Shown here: positions 42,449 to 51,219 of the stretch, piece after piece
Layout: every line of letters starts with the position of its first letter
Position numbering within the stretch: the stretch's first letter is position 1
Assembly (NCBI GenBank): GCA_965220205.1
Contig: OZ244812.1
Location: forward strand, 2,480,001 to 2,544,000
Direction of reading: 5' to 3'
DNA from: G965220205 sp965220205
GTDB lineage: Bacteria; Chloroflexota; Dehalococcoidia; Lucifugimonadales; Australimonadaceae
Length of the DNA: 64,000 nucleotides
Notes under the pieces: generated by a model
What the model was told of the DNA's origin: nothing
Databases searched by the model: none
Seen by the model: the letters and a program-made list of their open reading frames with translations, nothing else
Position numbers and translations under genes: made by a program

Positions 42449-43630
42449 ATGGCGGACGTTCTTCGATTCGGCATCGCGGGACTCGGAGTGGCCAGCACGC
42501 AGATACTCGCGGCGTTCCCGGGCCGCGACCATCTCCAGGTGACGGCCGCAGCCGACATCAGGACCAACGCGCTCGCCCAGTTCCGCGAAGAGTACGGCGG
42601 CGAGACGTACGAGAGCGTCGATGAGATGTGCAAGAGCAGCAACATCGACGCCGTCTACGTCTGCTCGCCGAACCACCTGCATCACGACCACGTCGTGTCG
42701 GCGGCGCGCAACGGCAAGCACGTCATCGTCGAGAAGCCCATGGCGCTCAGCATCGAGGAATGCGAGTCGATGAACCAGGCGGCCCGGGACGGCGGCGTCA
42801 TTCTGCTCTGCGGACACTCGAAGTCGTTCGACCCGCCCATTCGCAAGATGCGCGAGCTCGTCGTCGGCGGCGAGCTGGGCCAGCTCCGCATGATCAACAC
42901 GTGGAACTTCAATCAGTTCATGTACCGTCCGCGCATGCCCCACGAGCTGAACCCGGCCTTGGGCGGCAACGTCGTCTACAACCAGGGCCCGCACCAAGTC
43001 GACGTCGTCCGGCTGATCGGCGGCGGGATGGTCCGCAGCGTCCGCGCCATGACGGGCGTCTGGGACCCGGCCCGCCGCGCCGAGGGGGCCTGGGCGGCCT
43101 ACCTCGAGTTCGAGGACGGCACCCCCTCGACGCTCGTCTACAACGGGTACGGCCACTTCAACACGGCCGAGTTCCACTACTGGATCGGCGAAGGCGGGCA
43201 GCCCGTCTCCCCGGACATGAACGTGGCGACCCGCCGGCGCGTGAACGAGGTCGTCGACGAGACGACGCTGAAGGAGGCCGCGCGCTACGGCGGCGACGCT
43301 CCCCGCTCCGAGGAACCGGGCCGCCGCAACCCCAAACAGCCCTTCTTCGGCGTCACCATCGTCAGTTGCGACCACGGCGACATCCGCCAGACGCCGGACG
43401 GCCTGATCATCTACGGCGACGACGGCAACCGGGAGATCGACCTCCCGCTCGGCGACCGCGGCCGGCACGCGGAGCTCGAAGAGCTCTACGACGCCGTCGT
43501 GTCGGGACGCCCCGCCTACCACGACGGCGCGTGGGGCGAGGCAACGCTCGAAGTCGCGCTCGCCATCATGCAGTCCGCCAAGGAACGCAAAGAGATCTAC
43601 ATGTCGCATCAGGTCCCGAGCCCTGAGTAG
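42449..43630 (+). CDS. Gfo/Idh/MocA-family oxidoreductase
   Basis: 393 residues, ATG with GGAGGAG upstream. Rossmann motif GIAGLGVASTQ; VEKPMALS has the canonical Glu-Lys-Pro; YNQGPHQVDVVR supplies the active-site His. C-terminal EVALAIMQSAKERKEIYMSHQVP matches the end of 17862-19115. It diverges from the selenoprotein promoter region (164 bp gap) and converges with the class II aldolase. It is one of four closely related copies; the substrate is probably a cyclic or sugar alcohol. Confidence 0.92.
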   Translation: MADVLRFGIAGLGVASTQILAAFPGRDHLQVTAAADIRTNALAQFREEYGGETYESVDEMCKSSNIDAVYVCSPNHLHHDHVVSAARNGKHVIVEKPMALSIEECESMNQAARDGGVILLCGHSKSFDPPIRKMRELVVGGELGQLRMINTWNFNQFMYRPRMPHELNPALGGNVVYNQGPHQVDVVRLIGGGMVRSVRAMTGVWDPARRAEGAWAAYLEFEDGTPSTLVYNGYGHFNTAEFHYWIGEGGQPVSPDMNVATRRRVNEVVDETTLKEAARYGGDAPRSEEPGRRNPKQPFFGVTIVSCDHGDIRQTPDGLIIYGDDGNREIDLPLGDRGRHAELEELYDAVVSGRPAYHDGAWGEATLEVALAIMQSAKERKEIYMSHQVPSPE

Positions 43631-43657
43631 GGCTGGAGCCGTGCGCTGACTGTCTTA

Positions 43658-43720
43658 CTCCTCCTCCCCCGGCTCTGCGGGGGAGGATTGAGGTGGGAGC
43701 CTGCTGAGAGCATCAGCACG
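43658..43720. repeat. Dispersed GGGGGAGGATTGAGG hairpin repeat
   Basis: CTCCTCCTCCCCCGG/GCGGGGGAGGATTGAGG, followed by CTGCTGAGAGCATCAGCACG, lies between the convergent stops at 43630 and 43801. Nearby, GTGAGGGCCTAGCTCGCC and GCGAGGGCCTAGCTCGCC (43727-43802) duplicate the sequence over the aldolase stop. Confidence 0.7.
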
Positions 43721-43800
43721 CCGTGTGAGGGCCTAGCTCGCCAGCAATAGCGCTTGCCCCGCCGAGCGGCAGCCCTTGGCCGTGCGAGGGCCTAGCTCGC

Positions 43801-44538
43801 CTACGTCCAGCCGCGGTTCCAGGGCTCGCCGCGCTCGATCTTCCGCGTGTAGTAGCGCCACTCGTCCGAGTGGCCCGTGCCGGGACGGCTGAGGGCGCGC
43901 CCGCGCTGTTGGATCTTCTGGCGGTTGGTGGCGAGCATCTCCTTGAACTCCCCGCCTACGCCTTGGAACCCCATCAGGCGCGCGGCGTGCTCGATCTTCG
44001 CCGTCCGCTCCATGTAGATGGCGTTGAACGTCGCCTCGTCGATGGACCGTCCGATCGTCACGATGCCGTGGCCCGAGATGGTCATGCCGGGCGCGTCGCC
44101 GATCGTCTCGTTGACGATGTTGCCGTCCTCGACATCCGAGCAGTAGACGGGCAGGGGGTAGACAGGCAGACCCTCGCCGAAGCGGGCGGACTGTAGGTGG
44201 ACGCCGGAGATCGGAATCTCGGCAAGCCCCATCACGATGCACATCGGGGCGTGGGCGTGGACGATCGAGTTGACCTCCGGCCGCGCCTTGAATATCTGCG
44301 TGTAGATCGGGGCCTCGCCCGGCACAGTGCCCGTCCCCGAGAGCTTGTTGCCCTCGAAGTCGAATTGCATCAGCCAGTCCTCGTCCTTGTCCTCCTGGGC
44401 GACCCGAAGCAGCTTGACGGCGATCCCCTTGCCGTCGGGCAGCCGGACGCCCACGTGTCCGATGATGTCCCCGAACTCCCATTCGAGGAGCGTCGTCGCG
44501 AGACGCAGGTCGCTTTCGAGAACTTCGACATCGTCCAT
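43801..44538 (-). CDS. Class II aldolase/adducin-family protein
   Basis: 245 residues, ATG with GGAGGTGA upstream. FGDIIGHVGVRLPDG and IVHAHAPMCIVMGLA carry the family core, with the His-x-His zinc ligands at ~93-95 and a later SGHGIVTIGRSIDEA His. Catalyses retro-aldol cleavage or decarboxylation of sugar phosphates or hydroxy-acids, with Zn2+. The C-terminal ~70 residues (LATNRQKIQQRGRALSRPG, ERGEPWNRGWT) extend beyond the minimal fold and are typical of a subgroup found in aromatic and phthalate pathways. It is convergent with the Gfo/Idh gene. Substrate unknown. Confidence 0.9.
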   Translation of the reverse strand: MDDVEVLESDLRLATTLLEWEFGDIIGHVGVRLPDGKGIAVKLLRVAQEDKDEDWLMQFDFEGNKLSGTGTVPGEAPIYTQIFKARPEVNSIVHAHAPMCIVMGLAEIPISGVHLQSARFGEGLPVYPLPVYCSDVEDGNIVNETIGDAPGMTISGHGIVTIGRSIDEATFNAIYMERTAKIEHAARLMGFQGVGGEFKEMLATNRQKIQQRGRALSRPGTGHSDEWRYYTRKIERGEPWNRGWT

Positions 44539-44758
44539 GTGGTCACCTCCGGGCGGCTAGTATCACCCACGTCCAACCCACAAGCAACGCGCCCGACCCG
44601 TCCCGCTCCTCCGGTCGGCTCCGGCCAGTCTCTCCGGCGCCCGCTGACCATCGGCGCGTTTGACACTCGCGAAGCGCCGAACCTAGACTCCTCACGCCCC
44701 CTCCGCCTTCATCGCCTCCCGCGGCCCCTATGCCGCGCCAGAATCGAGCGCTGCCTCC

Positions 44759-46030
44759 ATGGACGAACCTGCCGGCGCTGCCTCCGTCCCCGCCGAACGG
44801 CGCTCCGCCTGGGAACAGACCTTTCACTCGCTGTCCTATCGCGAGTTCCGCATCCTCTGGCTCACAACGGTGCTGACCGCGGGAGGGATGTGGCTTCAGC
44901 AGGTGTCGCTGGGATGGCTCGCCTACGACATGACGCAGTCCGCGCTCCACGTCGCCGGCGTCCTGGCGGCCCGGACGCTGCCCCTGCTGCTAACGCCGCT
45001 GGCCGGCGTCCTGGCCGACCGAGTCGACCGGCGGCGGCTGTTGCTCGTGGACTCCCTGCTGATCTCGGGCCTCGTCACGGGCTTCGCGGCGCTGCTCTTC
45101 ACGGGCGCACAGCAGGTGTGGCACCTCTACGCATTCTCCGTCACGTTCGGCCTCATGTGGGCGGTGAACAACCCCGTCCGGCAGACGCTGGTCGCCAGCT
45201 CGGTGCCGGTTCATTCCCTGATGAACGCCCTCGCCCTCAACTCTATGGGATTCAACTCGATGCGGGTCGTTGGTCCGGCGATCGGCGGATACCTGATCGT
45301 GTTCTTCGGCCCGGCGATCAATTTCGGGCTCCAGGGGGTGCTGTTCGGGGCCGTCTTCTTCCTGCTCCTCGGGTTCCGCCTCCGGTACCCGGGCGGCGGT
45401 CAGGACGACGCCCGCAGCAAGTCGGTGTTGCGGAACCTCGCGGAGGGTTTCTCCTACGTCGTGCATAGCCGCGTCACGCTGGCCGTGACGCTCATGACGA
45501 TCGCGCTTGCCCTCGCCGTCATGTCGGTGGTGCAGAACCAGCTTCCCGTTTTCAGCGCGGAGGTGCTCGGCGACGCCGAAGGGGGCGTCCTCGGTCTGCT
45601 GTTCACGGCGCTGGGAGTTGGCGGGCTGGCGGGCACGATTTTGATAGCGCGCTTCTCCCACTACCGGCGGAAGGGCGTGCAGGGGCTTGCCGCGTTCGCC
45701 GGAGCGGCGGTCAGTCTGCTCGTCCTCTCGCAGGTCTCCGCGCTGTGGGCCGCGATGGCGTCGCTCGTCGCGCTCCAGCTGTTCACCCAGGCCGTGATGA
45801 CGACGAACATGACGGTCGTGCAGGCGATCGCGCCCGACCGCCTGCGCGGGCGGGTCATCGGCGTCTACCAGATGGAGATCGGGCTCAGTCCCGTTGGCGG
45901 AGTCATCGCAGGGGCCATCGCGAGCGAGTACGGCGTCTCGAACGCCTTCCTCATCGGCGGCATCGCCGCCGTCGTGATGTTCGTCGCGTTCGCTGTAGCC
46001 TACCGCGAGCTGCGGGAGCTCCGGCTGTAG
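44759..46030 (+). CDS. MFS transporter, 12-helix, MFS_3-type exporter-like
   Basis: 423 residues with 12 predicted helices. The A-like motif is visible in LAGVLADRVDRRRLLLVDSL (loop 2-3), and MWAVNNPVRQTLVASSVP and VVGPAIGGYLIVFFGPA are typical of the EntS/MFS_3 group, largely proton-driven exporters of siderophores or drugs. It lies 220 bp away from the divergent aldolase start, an interval without a gene, and 56 bp upstream of the ThDP enzyme on the same strand. It may export or import the product or substrate of that enzyme. Confidence 0.9.
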   Translation: MDEPAGAASVPAERRSAWEQTFHSLSYREFRILWLTTVLTAGGMWLQQVSLGWLAYDMTQSALHVAGVLAARTLPLLLTPLAGVLADRVDRRRLLLVDSLLISGLVTGFAALLFTGAQQVWHLYAFSVTFGLMWAVNNPVRQTLVASSVPVHSLMNALALNSMGFNSMRVVGPAIGGYLIVFFGPAINFGLQGVLFGAVFFLLLGFRLRYPGGGQDDARSKSVLRNLAEGFSYVVHSRVTLAVTLMTIALALAVMSVVQNQLPVFSAEVLGDAEGGVLGLLFTALGVGGLAGTILIARFSHYRRKGVQGLAAFAGAAVSLLVLSQVSALWAAMASLVALQLFTQAVMTTNMTVVQAIAPDRLRGRVIGVYQMEIGLSPVGGVIAGAIASEYGVSNAFLIGGIAAVVMFVAFAVAYRELRELRL

Positions 46031-46086
46031 CCGGCGCGGCAAGCGTATACTGGCCCCGCCTCTAACCGGCGGTCTGCGGGTGAAGC

Positions 46087-47685
46087 ATGCCCAGGATGAC
46101 GGGTGGTCAAGCGCTGGCCAAGTCGCTCTACCGGGAGGGAGTCCGGGTCATTTTCGGGCTGCCCGGCGTCCAGCTCTATCACGCCGTCGACGCCATCGCC
46201 CAAGAGCCCGGTATCCGGTTCATCACGACGAGGCACGAGCAGGCCACCGCGTACATGGCTGACGGGTACGCCCGCGCGAGCGGCGAGGTCGGCACGGCGA
46301 TGGTCGTGCCCGGCCCCGGCCTGCTCAACGCCTCGGCCGCCATCGGGACGGCGTACGCGGCCTCCTCGCCCACGTTGATCGTCGCGGGTCAGGTGCAGCG
46401 GGACCTGATCGGTGTGAACCGCGGCGTCCTCCACGAAGTCAACGACCAGATGGAGGCAATCAAGCAGGTGACGAAAGCTGCCTACCGCGTCCTGGACCCG
46501 GCTGGGATTCCGGCCGCGGTGCACGAGGCGTTCCGTCAGCTGCGCACCGGCAGGCCCCGGCCCGTCGAGATCGAGGTCCCGCCCGAGACGCTGGCCGAGG
46601 TCGCCGACATCGACCTGATGGAGCCCGGCGACTACGGCCGGCCGGCGGCGCCCGCGGACCGGGTCGACGAGGCTGCGCGGATCATCGCCTCCTCGCGCGA
46701 CCCCATCATCTTGGCGGGCGGCGGCGTGCTCGCGTCCGGCGCTTCGGCGGCGCTGACGCGCGTCGCTGAGCACTTGCAGGCGCCCGTCGTCGTGACGCCG
46801 GAGGGCAAGGGCGCCATCTCCGACCGCCACCACCTATCGTGGGGCTCGCCGAAGACGCGGGAGGACCCGCTGCGGGACGAGATCAAGCGTCACGACGTAG
46901 TCTTGGCCGTCGGCACGCGGCTCGCGTCGGTCGCGCTGGACGAGACGCAACGCGTCGTGCAGATCGACGTGGACGAGGACGAGATCGGCCGCAACGTCCC
47001 GAACACGTTCGGCGTCCCCGGCGACGCGCGCGCGACCCTCGAAGCGCTCCACTGCGCACTGTCCGCGCAATCGGAGCCGAGAGCCAGCCGCGAGCAGGAG
47101 ATGGGCGCGTGGCGCGCTGAGCGATTCGGCCCGAAGCTCAGGGTGGAGCCGCTCGACTCGTACATCAACGCCATCCGGACGGCCGTGCCCGACGACGGTG
47201 TCATGGTGGCCGGCATGACCCAGGTCGGCTACTACAGCCGCATGTTCTATCCCACGTATGAGCCGCGCACCTACCTGAACTCCTCCTACTTCGGCAATCT
47301 GGGGTTCGCGTTCCCCGTGGCGCTGGGCGCGAAGGTCGCTAGGCCCGAGGCGGCCGTCGTCTCGGTATCCGGCGACGGCGGGTTCCTGTTCAACTCGCAG
47401 GAGCTCGCGACGGCGGTGCAGTACGGCGTCAACGTCGTCGCGGTCGTGTTCAACGACAACGCCTACGGCAACGTGCTGCGTGACCAGGAAACGAGGTTCG
47501 AGGGCAGGGTGATCGGCTCACGGCTCCACAATCCCGACTTCGTGCGCCTCGCCGAAGCCTACGGCGCGCGCGGCGTCCGCGCCGGCGGCCCCGAGGCGCT
47601 CGAGTCGGCGATACGCGACGCGATCGGCGTCGACGCGCCGACGTTGATCGAGGTCCCCGTGGGCCCGATGCCGTCGCCGATGTAA
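46087..47685 (+). CDS. Thiamine-diphosphate-dependent enzyme, acetolactate-synthase-like large subunit
   Basis: 532 residues in three domains. FITTRHEQATAYMADGYARA (with the catalytic Glu of the Pyr domain) and VVPGPGLLNASAA lie in the N-terminal third. The central Rossmann-like domain has IILAGGGVLASGA, and the ThDP/Mg site is GDGGFLFNSQELATAVQYG with NDNAYGN (~438-465). Related enzymes include acetolactate synthase, oxalyl-CoA decarboxylase and benzoylformate decarboxylase. No regulatory small subunit follows, so a catabolic 2-oxo-acid decarboxylase or carboligase is more likely than branched-chain biosynthesis. Four tandem hairpins follow its stop. Confidence 0.92.
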   Translation: MPRMTGGQALAKSLYREGVRVIFGLPGVQLYHAVDAIAQEPGIRFITTRHEQATAYMADGYARASGEVGTAMVVPGPGLLNASAAIGTAYAASSPTLIVAGQVQRDLIGVNRGVLHEVNDQMEAIKQVTKAAYRVLDPAGIPAAVHEAFRQLRTGRPRPVEIEVPPETLAEVADIDLMEPGDYGRPAAPADRVDEAARIIASSRDPIILAGGGVLASGASAALTRVAEHLQAPVVVTPEGKGAISDRHHLSWGSPKTREDPLRDEIKRHDVVLAVGTRLASVALDETQRVVQIDVDEDEIGRNVPNTFGVPGDARATLEALHCALSAQSEPRASREQEMGAWRAERFGPKLRVEPLDSYINAIRTAVPDDGVMVAGMTQVGYYSRMFYPTYEPRTYLNSSYFGNLGFAFPVALGAKVARPEAAVVSVSGDGGFLFNSQELATAVQYGVNVVAVVFNDNAYGNVLRDQETRFEGRVIGSRLHNPDFVRLAEAYGARGVRAGGPEALESAIRDAIGVDAPTLIEVPVGPMPSPM

Positions 47686-47700
47686 GGGACCGTTGCCTAA

Positions 47701-47883
47701 GTCCGTTCCCCCTCGAAGGGGGAGGGCTAGGATGGGACGAAGTGGCTAGGTCTCTTCCCCCTCGACGAGGGAAGGCTAGGATGGGGGCGAAGTGCTTGTG
47801 TCCCTTTCCCTCGCGAAGGGGGAAGGCTAGGATGAGGCGAAGTTAGTTCCTTCCCCCTCGATGGGGGAAGGTTAGGATGGGGG
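47701..47883. repeat. Four tandem ~50-bp hairpin repeats
   Basis: Units begin near 47701, 47750, 47800 and 47847. Each has TTCCCCCTCGA followed by GGGGGAAGGCTAGGATG and CGAAGT. Every unit can fold as CCCCCTCGAAGGGGG. They occupy the gap between the ThDP enzyme stop and the amidohydrolase start, ending 15 bp before the ATG. The AGGATGGGG core is related to the dispersed GGGGGAGGATTGAGG repeat. Confidence 0.85.
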
Positions 47884-47897
47884 TCAAGGAGCGCGCT

Positions 47898-49031
47898 ATG
47901 CAGACTACAACCACTACGACCGCGGACGACCAGCGGGAGTCCCGCCTGCGGACCATCGACGCCGACGCGCACGTCGTCGAAACAGAGCGCACCTGGGACT
48001 ACATGGACCCGTCGGACAGCCAGTTCCGACCGGTGCTCACCCCCACCGAGAACGATCCGAAGCGCCAGCGCTGGGTCATTGAGGGGAAGATCAAAGGCCT
48101 GGGGAGGTCCGTCGTCACCGCGCAGGACCTCGACAAGCTCTCGGCGGCTGCGGGCCGGAGCATCACGACCCCCGTCGAGGCCCGCGAGATGGAGAACGTC
48201 GACGTCCGTCTGAGTCACATGGACGAGGTCGGCGTCGACATCCAGGTGCTCTTCCCCACGATCTTTATCAATCAGGTAGCCGAACGCCCCGAGATCGACG
48301 TCGCCGTGTGCCGCGGCTATAACCGCTGGCTCGCCGACATCACCGACGGCCACCGCGACCGCCTGCCGTGGATATGCGCTCCTCCCTTGCTGGCGATGGA
48401 CGAAGCCTTGGAGCAAGTCCGCTGGTCGGTCGAGCGCGGCGCCCGCGGCATCAACATGCGGCCCCTCGAGACCGGCAGGACCCTCACGGACCCCTACTTC
48501 TACCCGTTGTACGAGGAGGCGAGCCGCCTCAATGTCCCCATCGCCATCCACATCGGCAACTCCAACCCCAGCATCGTCGACCTGCTGAACCAGTCGCTGG
48601 GCGGCTCCGCCTTCGTTGCCCTGCGGCTCGCCACCGTCGGCTGCTTCCACGCGCTCATCATGAGCGAGGTCCCGTCGCTCTTCCCCAACCTCCGCTGGGC
48701 CTTCGTCGAGGCGAGCTCGCAGTGGATCCCTTACGTCATCCACGACCTCCGCCGCCGGTGGACCGGCACAACGGGCGCGAAAGGGAGGCGGCTTAGCGAT
48801 ACGGTGATGGCCGACAATCGCTTCTACGTCACCTGCCAGACCGACGACGACCTGCCGTACGTCCTCTCCTACGCCGGGGACGGCCAGCTCGTCATCGGCA
48901 CCGACTACGGCCACACCGACCAGTCCACCGAGATCGAATCGCTGCGCATCCTCAAGCGCAGCACCGAGCTGCGCCCCGAAGTCATCGACAAGATCCTCTG
49001 GCACAACCCCGCCGCCCTCTACGGACTGTAA
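47898..49031 (+). CDS. Amidohydrolase-family TIM-barrel metal-dependent hydrolase
   Basis: 377 residues from the ATG with AAGGAG 7 nt upstream; an in-frame ATG 21 bp earlier lies in the repeat and is rejected. TIDADAHVVETERTWDY opens the barrel, VPIAIHIGNSNPS carries the central His and VIGTDYGHTDQST the final acidic site. It is a paralogue of 19156-20220 and 21636-22715. The Thr-rich N-terminus (MQTTTTTTADDQRES) is non-conserved. Regulation may involve the four hairpins just upstream. Probable hydrolase or decarboxylase of a ring-cleavage product. Confidence 0.9.
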   Translation: MQTTTTTTADDQRESRLRTIDADAHVVETERTWDYMDPSDSQFRPVLTPTENDPKRQRWVIEGKIKGLGRSVVTAQDLDKLSAAAGRSITTPVEAREMENVDVRLSHMDEVGVDIQVLFPTIFINQVAERPEIDVAVCRGYNRWLADITDGHRDRLPWICAPPLLAMDEALEQVRWSVERGARGINMRPLETGRTLTDPYFYPLYEEASRLNVPIAIHIGNSNPSIVDLLNQSLGGSAFVALRLATVGCFHALIMSEVPSLFPNLRWAFVEASSQWIPYVIHDLRRRWTGTTGAKGRRLSDTVMADNRFYVTCQTDDDLPYVLSYAGDGQLVIGTDYGHTDQSTEIESLRILKRSTELRPEVIDKILWHNPAALYGL

Positions 49032-49035
49032 GCCC

Positions 49036-49363
49036 CCGGTTTGACCTCCTCCCTCCCGGAGGGAGGATTGAGGAGGGGGGAACCGCTCGCGCGGCCCCCG
49101 CGCGGACAGGACAACGGCCCGCCCGCTGCACAATCGCTACTGCGCCACGGTTTGGCCTCCTCCCTCCCGGAGGGAGGATTGAGGAGGGGGGAACCGCTCG
49201 CGCGGCCCCCGCGCGGACAGGACAACGGCCCGCCCGCTGCGCGACCGCCCCCGGTTTGGCCTCCTCCCCCACCGGGGGAGGATTGAGGAGGGGGAAACCG
49301 CTCGCGCGGCCCCTGCGCGGACAGGACCACGGCCCGCCGCTGCGCAGCCCCTACTGCGCCACG
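49036..49363. repeat. Three tandem 104-111 bp units containing the dispersed hairpin
   Basis: GGTTTGACCTCC or GGTTTGGCCTCC starts at about 49039, 49149 and 49253. Each unit has the GGGAGGATTGAGGAGGGG hairpin, GAACCGCTCGCGCGGCCCC and CGCGGACAGGA. CTACTGCGCCACGG recurs after unit one (49137) and at the very end (49351), where it encodes the last codons of the NTF2-like gene. The duplication therefore copied the 3' end of that gene. Confidence 0.8.
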
Positions 49364-49746
49364 GGCGAGCCGTGGTGGTGGACCATCAGCCAGCGGCCAT
49401 CCTGCTTGCGGAAGAGGTTCGTCGTCTGAACGCTGCCCTCGGCGACGCGGCCGCCTTGCACGGACGTGAGCCGCTCAGTGCACGTCACCCACGCCCAGCT
49501 TCCCTCGACCGTCACCTCGGCGTCGGCGATGTCGAACTGCATCATCGCCGCGTTGTCGAAGATGCGCTCCCAACTCTCCATGACCGCGTCGCGCCCGGCG
49601 AGCATCCGCCAGCCCGGATGCACGCACCGGACCGAATCGTCGTTCGCCCAGACCTCCGCCATCATGCCGGGATCGAGCAACTCGAACGCGCGGTAGAACG
49701 CCGCGTTCGCCTCCTCGACCGCTGCGTCGTCGGGCATCGATGTCAT
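49351..49746 (-). CDS. NTF2/SnoaL-like small protein
   Basis: 131 residues, ATG with GGGGAGG upstream. ANAAFYRAFELLDPGMMAEV (helices), CVHPGWRMLAGRDAVMESW (strand-turn) and GRWLMVHHHGSPVAQ match the DUF4440/SnoaL-like NTF2 fold, a cone-shaped pocket used by ketosteroid isomerase-like enzymes or for ligand binding. An Asp or His catalytic dyad cannot be assigned safely. It is the last gene after MmgE/PrpD on the minus strand, with a 33-bp gap, so co-transcription is likely. Confidence 0.85.
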   Translation of the reverse strand: MTSMPDDAAVEEANAAFYRAFELLDPGMMAEVWANDDSVRCVHPGWRMLAGRDAVMESWERIFDNAAMMQFDIADAEVTVEGSWAWVTCTERLTSVQGGRVAEGSVQTTNLFRKQDGRWLMVHHHGSPVAQ

Positions 49747-49779
49747 CTTCGCCTCCCCTTCTTACGGACACGGGCCGCT

Positions 49780-51120
49780 TCAGACGCGCAGGGACTCCAT
49801 CGCCTCCGCGGCGCTCGACGCCGAATCGAACGCCCACAGCGCGGCGAGCGCCGCTTCGCAGGCGTCCTCGGTCATGTGAGCTCGCGCGGCGGCGCGGAAC
49901 TTACGCGAGATGTCCTCGTCCGTCATCGGGTTGCGGTAATGGCCGCGCGGGTGGACGACCTCCGCCCTGCGCTTCACGCCGCCGGCAGTCGTCGCCTCGA
50001 TCGTCGTGGCTTGCGCGTCGGGAAAGAGCTTCGTCATCTCCGGGTCCTCGCGGACGGTGATGCGCCCCATGAGCTCCCGCAGCGCGGGGTCGTCCATGCG
50101 CTCGCGCGTGAACTGCGCGACGCCCAACTCTCCGTCCAAGAACGCAGCCGCGACGACGTACGGCATGCTGTGGTCCGCCGTCTCGCGGTTCACGAGGTCC
50201 CACTTCTCGGAGCCGGCGGTCGAGACGTACGCGTGCCGGTACGTGGAAACGGCCATGTGTTCGACCGGCTCCCCGGCCAGCGCCTCCCGGAGCTCGAGGG
50301 CCGCGAAGATCGCCGCCTGCGAGTTGAACTGGGCCGGGAAGAACTTGATGCTCGTGCGGTCGGTGTGGAACGCCGCCCCGCGTCCGCCGAGCGGCGGGAG
50401 GCCTGCCTCGGCCAGCCCGCTCCTTCCCGCGAACGGCGCCTCCGGCCCGCGCATTCCCAAAGCCGCGAGCCTCGCGGCGAACACGCCGCCGCGCGCCGCG
50501 TTTGCCGGCGCGCCCGCCTTCCACATGCTCTGGCGGCCCTCGCCGACGGTGCCGCCCGCTCCACCGGCCGGCGACGCATTCGTCGTCAGCGCCAGCGAGA
50601 CGGCGTGCGCGACGCCCTCGCGGTCGAGCCCCAGCATCTTGCCGGTTGCGGCGGCCGTCGCGACGGCGGCGCGCGTGGGCTGGCCGACCCGGGCCTCGAC
50701 CTCGCCGAGCACGCAGAAGATCTCGTAGGCCGTGACCATCGCCAGCATGGCGTCGCGGCCGCTCAGCCCCCACGCGCCCGCGCCCGCAAGGACGCCCCCG
50801 ACCGTATCGCTCGGGTGACCGCCCGCCGCCGCGAAGTACGTGTCGTTGAAGTCCAGATAACGCACCATGACGGTGTTCGCGAACGCCGCCATCTCCGGAG
50901 AGGCCGCATCGCCCGACAGCAGGACGCGCGCCGGCGGCTCGCCCGGCGACGACCGCGCCAGATCGCGCGCGATGAGCGCGGGCTCGCTGTCGTACGCCCC
51001 CAGCGCGCAGGCCGCGCTGTCGACCAGCCTCTGCCGCATGCCGTGGACAGCCTGCTCCGTGAGGTCGGCGTGCGACAACTCAACAGCGTAGGCGCTCAGC
51101 GTTCGCGTGATGGCGTCCAC
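49780..51120 (-). CDS. MmgE/PrpD-family protein (2-methylcitrate dehydratase-like)
   Basis: 446 residues from a GTG with AGGAGG upstream. VHGMRQRLVDSAACALGAYD, VRYLDFNDTYFAAAGGHPSD and AGSEKWDLVNRETADHSMPY are the landmark motifs of the MmgE/PrpD family (the last contains the conserved DHSMPY). Relatives include 2-methylcitrate dehydratase, iminodisuccinate epimerase and aconitate decarboxylase-like enzymes, so it dehydrates or isomerises a carboxylic acid. It is divergent from the FAH-family gene at 51220 by 99 bp, which may share a regulatory region. Length and domains are normal for the family. Confidence 0.92.
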   Translation of the reverse strand: MDAITRTLSAYAVELSHADLTEQAVHGMRQRLVDSAACALGAYDSEPALIARDLARSSPGEPPARVLLSGDAASPEMAAFANTVMVRYLDFNDTYFAAAGGHPSDTVGGVLAGAGAWGLSGRDAMLAMVTAYEIFCVLGEVEARVGQPTRAAVATAAATGKMLGLDREGVAHAVSLALTTNASPAGGAGGTVGEGRQSMWKAGAPANAARGGVFAARLAALGMRGPEAPFAGRSGLAEAGLPPLGGRGAAFHTDRTSIKFFPAQFNSQAAIFAALELREALAGEPVEHMAVSTYRHAYVSTAGSEKWDLVNRETADHSMPYVVAAAFLDGELGVAQFTRERMDDPALRELMGRITVREDPEMTKLFPDAQATTIEATTAGGVKRRAEVVHPRGHYRNPMTDEDISRKFRAAARAHMTEDACEAALAALWAFDSASSAAEAMESLRV

Positions 51121-51219
51121 GGTCCCTCCTAGCGGCGGCTCGGCGTCAGCCGCGCGTGCGTTCGGTATGATACGTTGCCGCGGCGGCGGCGAGACAGCCC
51201 GCCGCGGAGGAGGCGTGCG

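Noticed and set aside
44539..44758. Possible gene in the gap before the MFS transporter
   Set aside because: The 220 bp show no ribosome site or motif on either strand.
49036..49363. CRISPR array
   Set aside because: Units are about 100 bp and identical throughout, with no unique spacers and no cas genes; the same reasoning excludes the arrays at 20740 and 47701.
49372..51132. 586-codon plus-strand frame
   Set aside because: Antisense shadow of the NTF2-like and MmgE/PrpD genes, whose motifs and ribosome sites are clear on the minus strand.
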